Assembly: GCF_019399235.1 (NCBI RefSeq)
Contig: NZ_JAELVH010000024.1
Span: forward strand, 1 to 46,134
Source of the DNA: Streptomyces poriferorum
GTDB lineage: Bacteria; Actinomycetota; Actinomycetes; Streptomycetales; Streptomycetaceae
DNA: 46,134 nt
Direction: 5' to 3'
Of this stretch, positions 41,243 through 46,134 are shown piece by piece. Position numbers and translations under genes: made by a program. Below the pieces are notes generated by a model. That model was not told where the DNA came from. It ran no database searches and saw nothing but the letters and a program-made list of their open reading frames with translations. How positions within the stretch are numbered: the first letter of the stretch is position 1; every line of letters starts with the position of its first letter.

Positions 41243-41307
41243 TTCGCACGCCCGGACCGCACGAACTCGCCCGCGTCGCAGGGGTGTACGACCACCGTTC
41301 GACTCTG

Positions 41308-41324
41308 ATAGTAAAGCTTCCTAA
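41308..41324. promoter_or_regulatory. AT-rich imperfect palindrome upstream of the second chitosanase
   Basis: ATAGTAAAGCTTCCTAA contains TAG.AA...TT.CTA symmetry around AAGCTT. It sits about 40 bases ahead of the GTG. AGTAAAG also occurs upstream of the first chitosanase at 39809-39815. ROK-family CsnR repressors are known to bind AT-rich interrupted palindromes upstream of Streptomyces chitosanase genes; I infer a similar role. Confidence 0.4.
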
Positions 41325-41361
41325 CAGAACAATCGGAACGACGAACTCCCTTGGAGGACTG

Positions 41362-42225
41362 GTGCACGCTCCCCACAAGCGCACCGCACGTCGCAACAAC
41401 CGATCCGTGCGCGTCGCACTCGTCGCGCTCGGTCTGACCCTCACGGCGATTCCCGCCACCGCCTTCGCAGGCACCGCACCCGCCCCCACGGCGGTTCACC
41501 ACCAGGAGGCAGCCGCGACCGGGCTCGACGATCCGGCGAAGAAGGACATCGCCATGCAACTGGTCTCCAGCGCGGAGAACTCCTCGCTGGACTGGAAGGC
41601 GCAGTACGGCTACATCGAGGACATCGGTGACGGCCGTGGCTACACGGCGGGCATCATCGGATTCTGCTCCGGCACCGGCGACATGCTCGACCTGGTGGAG
41701 CTGTACACCCAGCGGGAGCCGGGCAACCCGCTCGCCGAGTACCTGCCGGCCCTGCGCGCCGTGGACGGCACCGATTCGCACGACGGCCTCGATCCCGGGT
41801 TCAGCGAGGCCTGGGAGACCGCGGCCGGCGATCCGGCGTTCCAGCAGGCGCAGAACGACGAACGCGACCGGGTCTACTTCGACCCGTCGGTCGGCCGGGG
41901 CAAGAGCGACGGGCTGGGCACACTGGGCCAGTTCGCGTACTACGACGCCATCGTGATGCACGGCGACGGCGGCGACAGCACGAGCTTCGGTTCGATCCGC
42001 GAGCGCGCTGTCGCCCGGGCGAAGCCGCCGTCCCAGGGCGGCGACGAGGCCACCTACCTCAACGCCTTCCTGGACGCGCGGGTCTGGGCCATGAAGCAGG
42101 AGGAGGCCCACTCGGACACGAGCCGGGTGGACACCGCCCAGCGGGTCTTCCTGGAGAACGGCAATCTGAACCTGGATCCGCCGCTCGACTGGAAGGTGTA
42201 CGGCGACAGCTTCCACATCGGCTGA
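41362..42225 (+). CDS. GH46 chitosanase, secreted
   Basis: A 287-residue secreted GH46 chitosanase, close to Streptomyces CsnA enzymes throughout. The signal peptide has a basic n-region (HKRTARRNNRSVRV) and a hydrophobic core ending TAFAG, without a lipobox. Catalytic Glu72 and Asp90 occupy the positions of E22/D40 in the N174 enzyme. GQFAYYDAIVMHG and GGDEATYLNAFLDARV are family markers. The start is GTG 41362 after GGAGG. It is the extracellular partner of the lipoprotein chitosanase upstream. It ends near a perfect 14-pair hairpin terminator. Confidence 0.97.
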   Translation: MHAPHKRTARRNNRSVRVALVALGLTLTAIPATAFAGTAPAPTAVHHQEAAATGLDDPAKKDIAMQLVSSAENSSLDWKAQYGYIEDIGDGRGYTAGIIGFCSGTGDMLDLVELYTQREPGNPLAEYLPALRAVDGTDSHDGLDPGFSEAWETAAGDPAFQQAQNDERDRVYFDPSVGRGKSDGLGTLGQFAYYDAIVMHGDGGDSTSFGSIRERAVARAKPPSQGGDEATYLNAFLDARVWAMKQEEAHSDTSRVDTAQRVFLENGNLNLDPPLDWKVYGDSFHIG

Positions 42226-42244
42226 CGCACCGGGCCGCGATCGG

Positions 42245-42291
42245 CTGTGGCGCGTACGACCGCCCTCACGGCGGAACCGTACGCGCCACAG
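42245..42291. terminator. Bidirectional hairpin terminator
   Basis: CTGTGGCGCGTACG (42245-42258) and CGTACGCGCCACAG (42278-42291) form a perfect 14-pair stem, with an inner CCGCC/GGCGG stem inside the loop. It separates the convergent chitosanase and purine permease genes. Confidence 0.8.
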
Positions 42292-42306
42292 TGCTGTGAC
42301 CGACCG

Positions 42307-43743
42307 TCAGTGCACGGCCACGGGAGCGGGGTTGGCCTTCTCGTGGTCCTCCTGTTCCGCATCCGGCCCGGCGTCCGGTTTCCGGCCCAGGTGGTTGAAG
42401 GCCAGGTTGAGGACGATCGCCACGACGCACCCGGTCGAGATGCCCGAGTCGAGGACGACGAGCAGGTCCTCCGGGAACGCGTGGTAGAACTCCGGCGCGG
42501 CGATCGGTATCAGCCCGACGCCCACGGCGGCGGCGACGATCAGCGCGTTCTCGCCCTTCTCCAGCGCGGCGGAGGCCAGCGTCTGGATGCCGCTCGCGGC
42601 GACGGAGCCGAACAGCACGATGCCCGCGCCGCCCAGCACCGGCAGCGGCACCAGCGCGATGACGGAGGCCGCCACCGGGCACAGGCCGAGCAGGATGAGG
42701 ATGCCGCCGCCGGCTGCGACGACGAACCGGCTGCGGACCTTCGTCATCGCGACCAGCCCGATGTTCTGGGCGAAGGCACTGCACATGAAGCCGTTGAACA
42801 GCGGGCTGATGGCGCTGCCCAGGGTGTCGGCACGCAGACCGCCCTCGATGGTGCGCTCGTCCGCGGGCCGGTCGACGATCTTGCCGAGGGCCAGCATGTC
42901 CGCGGTCGACTCCGTCATGCAGACCAGCATCACGATGCACATCGAGACGATCGCGGCGATCTCGAACTGCGGCGCCCCGAAGTGGAACGGGGTGGGGAAA
43001 CCGATGACGTCGGCGTCCTTGATGGCACCGAAGTCGGTGATACCGACGGGGATCGCGACGAGTGTGCCGATGACGAGTCCGAGCAGGATCGCGATCTGCT
43101 GGAGGAAGCCGCGCAGCAGTTTCCGCAGGGCCAGGACGATCACCAGGGTGACGGCCGCCATCGTGATGTTGGTGGTGGAGCCGTAGTCGTCGGCGGTGGC
43201 GTTGCCGCCCTGGGACCAGTTGAAGGCGACCGGAAGCAGGGAGACGCCGATCAGGGTGATGACCGTGCCGGTGACGACGGGTGGGAAGAAGCGGACCAGT
43301 TTGCAGAAGTAGGGGGCGAGGACGAAGCCGAGGAGGCTGGCGACGATGATCGCACCGAAGATCACGGCGATGCCGTCGTGTCCGCGGTCCTTGCCGATGG
43401 CCACCATCGGCGTCACTCCGGCGAACGAGACGCCGTTGACGAACGGCAGCCGGGCGCCTATTCGCCAGAAGCCGAGCGTCTGGAGCAGGGTGGCTATGCC
43501 CGCGGTGAACAGGCTCGCCCCCATGAGGAAGGCGGTCTCCTTGGCGGTGAGGCCCACGGCGGGCCCCACGATCATGGGCGGGGCCACCACGCCCGCGTAC
43601 ATCGCGGCCACGTGCTGGAGACCGCTGGTGAACATCTTCAGTGGGGGGAGCGTCTCGTCGACCGGATGCTTCCGGTCGGACGGGGACGATTCCGGGTCGG
43701 GTGCTGCACTTGCGTCGTTGCGAAACCTGGGCGTAGCTGCCAC
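42307..43743 (-). CDS. NCS2 family purine permease (xanthine/uracil type)
   Basis: A 478-residue proton-coupled nucleobase permease of the NCS2 (xanthine/uracil permease) family with about 14 membrane segments. The family signature QNIGLVAMTKVRSR is intact, as are CMTESTADMLALG and the FNGFMCSAFAQN segment. It probably imports xanthine, uric acid or related purines. I chose GTG at 43743, after GGAGG; the frame to 43839 has no site. It lies downstream of the amidohydrolase on the same strand, with strong hairpins between, and is a paralogue of the permease at the window end. Confidence 0.93.
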   Translation of the reverse strand: MAATPRFRNDASAAPDPESSPSDRKHPVDETLPPLKMFTSGLQHVAAMYAGVVAPPMIVGPAVGLTAKETAFLMGASLFTAGIATLLQTLGFWRIGARLPFVNGVSFAGVTPMVAIGKDRGHDGIAVIFGAIIVASLLGFVLAPYFCKLVRFFPPVVTGTVITLIGVSLLPVAFNWSQGGNATADDYGSTTNITMAAVTLVIVLALRKLLRGFLQQIAILLGLVIGTLVAIPVGITDFGAIKDADVIGFPTPFHFGAPQFEIAAIVSMCIVMLVCMTESTADMLALGKIVDRPADERTIEGGLRADTLGSAISPLFNGFMCSAFAQNIGLVAMTKVRSRFVVAAGGGILILLGLCPVAASVIALVPLPVLGGAGIVLFGSVAASGIQTLASAALEKGENALIVAAAVGVGLIPIAAPEFYHAFPEDLLVVLDSGISTGCVVAIVLNLAFNHLGRKPDAGPDAEQEDHEKANPAPVAVH

Positions 43744-43911
43744 GGCGGTTCCTCCGGTCGGGTACACATCTGCGGCGACGTGGGTGTCAGGGAGGTGGTG
43801 CCGGGGCCGGTCACCGGGACATGTGCCAGAAGTGTCCACCGGACCGGGCCCCGTGTGGTGCGTTGATGCAGGTGGGGCAGGTCGTGCAGCTGGTGCGGGC
43901 AGCTTGGATCG

Positions 43912-44020
43912 CCGGTACGGGAGGCGCGTACGTCTGAGGTACGCGCCTCCCCCACCGGTTGCCGTGGACCCCGCTCGGGTCCACGGCGGCCGGCCGAGGG
44001 CCGTCCCCCTCGGCCGGCCG
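43912..44020 (-). terminator. Three consecutive perfect hairpins
   Basis: In the 300-bp gap (43744-44043) after the amidohydrolase three stems follow each other: 43912-43958 (13 perfect pairs plus CCGGT/ACCGG), 43961-43987 (11 pairs, five-base loop) and 43987-44020 (14 pairs, six-base loop). They immediately follow the amidohydrolase stop, so a strong terminator is the simplest role. The rest of the gap (43744-43911) shows no gene. Confidence 0.7.
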
Positions 44021-44043
44021 GTATCGGGGCGCCGGGGAAGCCG

Positions 44044-45438
44044 TCAGGCTCCGGCGGCGATCTGCGCGAGGCGGCGGGCCTCGTCGCGGGTGGCGCGGGC
44101 GATGGCGTCCTCGTCCACGGTGGTCAGGCGGTTGGACTCCACGACCGGCTTGCCGTTGACGAGCGACAGCGTGACCGGGGCGGCGGCGCCGAAGACCAGG
44201 GCGGTCACCGGGTCCGCGATGGAGGCGTGGGCGAGGGTGTCCAGCTTCCAGAGCACGAGGTCGGCGAGCTTGCCGGGCTCCAGGGAGCCGATCTGGTCGG
44301 CACGGCCGAGGACCTGGGCGCCGCCGTACGTACCCAGGCGCAGGGCCTGACGGGCGTTCAGGGCACGTTCGCGGTGCGGGCCGAGGCGGTTGATGAGGAG
44401 GGCGTTGCGCAGTTCGGTGTGGAGTTCGCCGGACTCGTTGGAGGCGGTGCCGTCGACGCCGAGGCCGACCGGGACGCCCGCGGCGAGCATGTCCGGGACC
44501 CGGGCGATGCCCGCGGCGAGGCGGGCGTTGGAGGACGGGCAGTGGGCGACACCGGTGCCGGTGCGGGCGAACGCGGCGATGTCGGAGTCGTTCATGTGGA
44601 CGCAGTGCGCCATCCACACGTCGGCGCCGAGCCAGCCGGTCGACTCGAAGTAGTCGGTCGGGCCCATCCCGAACAGCTCGTGGCAGAACTTCTCCTCCTC
44701 CACGGTCTCCGAACCGTGCGTGTGCAGCCTGACCCCGCGCCGACGCGCCAACTCGGCGCCCTCACGCATGAGTTCGGTGGACACGGAGAACGGGGAGCAG
44801 GGTGCGACGGCGATCTGGGTCATCGCGTCGAAGGAGGTGTCGTGGTGCGCGTCGATGGTCGCCTCGGTGGCGGCCAGCGCGCCTTCGAGGGTCTCCACGG
44901 CGAAGTCCGGCGGCAGCCCGCCGTCCTTCTCGCTGCGGTCCATGGACCCGCGGGCGAGGGTGAACCGTACGCCCATGTCGCGGGCGGCGCCGATGATCGC
45001 GCCGGACAGGTCGCCGGAGCCCTTCGGGTGCACGTAGTGGTGGTCCATCGCGGTGGTGACACCGCCGCGGGCCATCATGGCGAGCGAGCCCTGCGCGGCG
45101 GCGGCGGCCATCGGCTCGTCGATGCGCGCCCAGGTCGGGTACAGCGCGACCAGCCACTCGAAGAGGTTGTGGTCGGTGGCCAGGCCGCGGGTGATCCACT
45201 GGTAGAAGTGGTGGTGCGTGTTGATCAGACCGGGCGTGACGAGGTGCCCGGTGCCGTCGATCCGGCGTACGACGTTGTCCAGGCCCTCCGGAGCCCGGCC
45301 GGCGCCGACGGACTCGATGCGGTTGCCCGCGACGACGACATGGCCCGAGGCGTACTCGGTGTCGTCGGCGTCGACGGTCGCGATCGAACAGTTCTCGATG
45401 ACGATGCGTTCCACTCGGTCGGCTCCCGGTGCTGCCAT
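44044..45438 (-). CDS. Amidohydrolase, guanine/8-oxoguanine deaminase type
   Basis: A 464-residue metal-dependent amidohydrolase of the ATZ/TRZ and 8-oxoguanine deaminase group. Metal ligands are in NTHHHFYQW (residues about 73-81), HTHGSE, a later HCVHM, and an Asp in GLGVDGTASNES. In characterised relatives guanine-type or 8-oxoguanine substrates are deaminated to xanthine or urate; the flanking purine permeases support this. The ATG at 45438 follows GAAGGAAG; an upstream frame is not needed. It probably shares a transcript with the permease that starts beyond the right edge. Hydroxydechloroatrazine-type deamination is an alternative. Confidence 0.88.
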   Translation of the reverse strand: MAAPGADRVERIVIENCSIATVDADDTEYASGHVVVAGNRIESVGAGRAPEGLDNVVRRIDGTGHLVTPGLINTHHHFYQWITRGLATDHNLFEWLVALYPTWARIDEPMAAAAAQGSLAMMARGGVTTAMDHHYVHPKGSGDLSGAIIGAARDMGVRFTLARGSMDRSEKDGGLPPDFAVETLEGALAATEATIDAHHDTSFDAMTQIAVAPCSPFSVSTELMREGAELARRRGVRLHTHGSETVEEEKFCHELFGMGPTDYFESTGWLGADVWMAHCVHMNDSDIAAFARTGTGVAHCPSSNARLAAGIARVPDMLAAGVPVGLGVDGTASNESGELHTELRNALLINRLGPHRERALNARQALRLGTYGGAQVLGRADQIGSLEPGKLADLVLWKLDTLAHASIADPVTALVFGAAAPVTLSLVNGKPVVESNRLTTVDEDAIARATRDEARRLAQIAAGA

Positions 45439-45480
45439 GGTGCTTCCTTCTCTCATCAGCGATGTGGGCACGGCAGGACC

Positions 45481-46134
45481 CTAGGAGGATTTGAGTGCCA
45501 CAGCCGTGCGGCCGTGGGTGCCGAGATGGTGGAAGAACAGGTTGAGCAGGACCGCGACCAGCGCCCCGGCACTGATGCCGGAACCCAGGACGGTCTGCGC
45601 CCAGGACGGGAATCCCGTGTAGAAGCCGGGCGCGGCGAGCGGGATGATGCCCGCGCCGAGCGCCACGGCGACCAGGACGATGTTGGAGCTGTCGTCGAGT
45701 CCGGCCTCGGAGAGCGTACGGATGCCGCTGACGGCGATCGATCCGAACAGGACGATGCCGGCGCCGCCGAGCACGGGCATCGGGACGAGCGAGACGACCG
45801 CGCCGAGGACCGGGAAGACGCCGAGGACCAGCAGGGCGCCGCCCGCGGCGGCGACCACGTACCGGCTGCGCACCTTCGTCAGCGACACCACGCCGACGTT
45901 CTGCGCGAAGGCACTGGTCGGGAATCCGCCGAAGACCGGTCCGAGGAAGGTGGCGATGCCGTCGGTACGCAGTCCGCGGGTGATGGTCCTGCCGTCGGTG
46001 CGCCGGTCGCAGATCTCGCCGAGCGCGAGCATGCCGGCACAGGACTCGGTCATCAGGACGAGCATCACGATGCAGAGGGAGAGGATCGCGGCGGGCCGGA
46101 ACTCGGGGGCGCCGAAGGCGAAGGGGGTGGGGAG
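45481..46134 (-). CDS. NCS2 family purine permease (N-terminus outside window)
   Basis: The C-terminal 217 residues of a second NCS2 purine permease, open to the window edge. It has the family motif QNVGVVSLTKVRSR and parts close to those of the other permease (GGAGIVLFGSIAVSG). It lies 42 bases upstream of the amidohydrolase on the same strand, so the order is permease-deaminase-(hairpins)-permease. Two similar but clearly different paralogues probably take up different purines, for example uric acid and xanthine/hypoxanthine. Confidence 0.92.
   Translation of the reverse strand, partial: LPTPFAFGAPEFRPAAILSLCIVMLVLMTESCAGMLALGEICDRRTDGRTITRGLRTDGIATFLGPVFGGFPTSAFAQNVGVVSLTKVRSRYVVAAAGGALLVLGVFPVLGAVVSLVPMPVLGGAGIVLFGSIAVSGIRTLSEAGLDDSSNIVLVAVALGAGIIPLAAPGFYTGFPSWAQTVLGSGISAGALVAVLLNLFFHHLGTHGRTAVALKSS

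Noticed and set aside
42247..43866. 539-codon plus-strand frame opposite the NCS2 permease
   Set aside because: Asp/Arg/Gln-rich shadow; the minus strand carries the NCS2 signature and membrane helices.

Overview
The window looks like a chromosomal segment of a Streptomyces or close relative. GC is very high with G/C-rich third codon positions, GTG starts are frequent, gene blocks are short and often divergent or convergent, and the families are typical of the genus: a PIG-L/Mca amidase, NarL-type two-component pairs, GntR and IclR regulators, a CYP107-like P450, GH18 chitinase and GH46 chitosanases. No rRNA, tRNA or CRISPR was seen.

Layout. (1) 1-3.7 kb: the 3' end of a zinc alcohol dehydrogenase, an aldo/keto reductase, a decayed flavodoxin gene, a PIG-L deacetylase and a decayed WYL-domain regulator. 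(2) 3.8-6.8 kb: arcD-arcA, a two-gene arginine deiminase module with an AT-rich leader and a direct repeat. (3) 6.8-13.9 kb: a carbohydrate or cyclitol uptake locus with lipoprotein binding protein, permease, ATPase, ROK kinase, GntR regulator and a divergent Gfo/Idh/MocA dehydrogenase; three related TGTCCGGACA-like sites lie in the divergent promoter. (4) 13.9-22 kb: P450, hotdog thioesterase, a two-component system, a DMT exporter, a DHFR-like protein, an SDR, a very small DivIVA-like protein, a second aldo/keto reductase and an ABM-domain protein. (5) 22-32.5 kb: purine degradation (allantoicase, allantoinase, IclR regulator, a MobA/MocA-like nucleotidyltransferase, malate synthase), interrupted by an ABC/FtsX exporter with a two-component system. 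(6) 33-42.2 kb: chitin/chitosan utilisation (GH18 chitinase, FnIII lipoprotein, two GH46 chitosanases, SH3b secreted peptide), invaded by a frame-disrupted TnpB-type element. (7) 42.3-46.1 kb: two NCS2 purine permeases flanking a guanine/8-oxoguanine-deaminase-type amidohydrolase.

How it fits together. Regions 5 and 7 together outline purine salvage and degradation: uptake, deamination, allantoin and allantoate hydrolysis toward glyoxylate, then malate synthase. A 17-bp inverted repeat at the allantoinase promoter recurs in similar form over the -35 of the malate synthase promoter, so the IclR regulator probably controls both. In region 6, the chitinase and the FnIII lipoprotein share DasR-like TGGTCTGGACCA sites. 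The two chitosanases share a 56-nt identical block, although they are otherwise well diverged, which suggests gene conversion. Several intergenic gaps hold long perfect hairpins, including three in a row at 43.9-44.0 kb.
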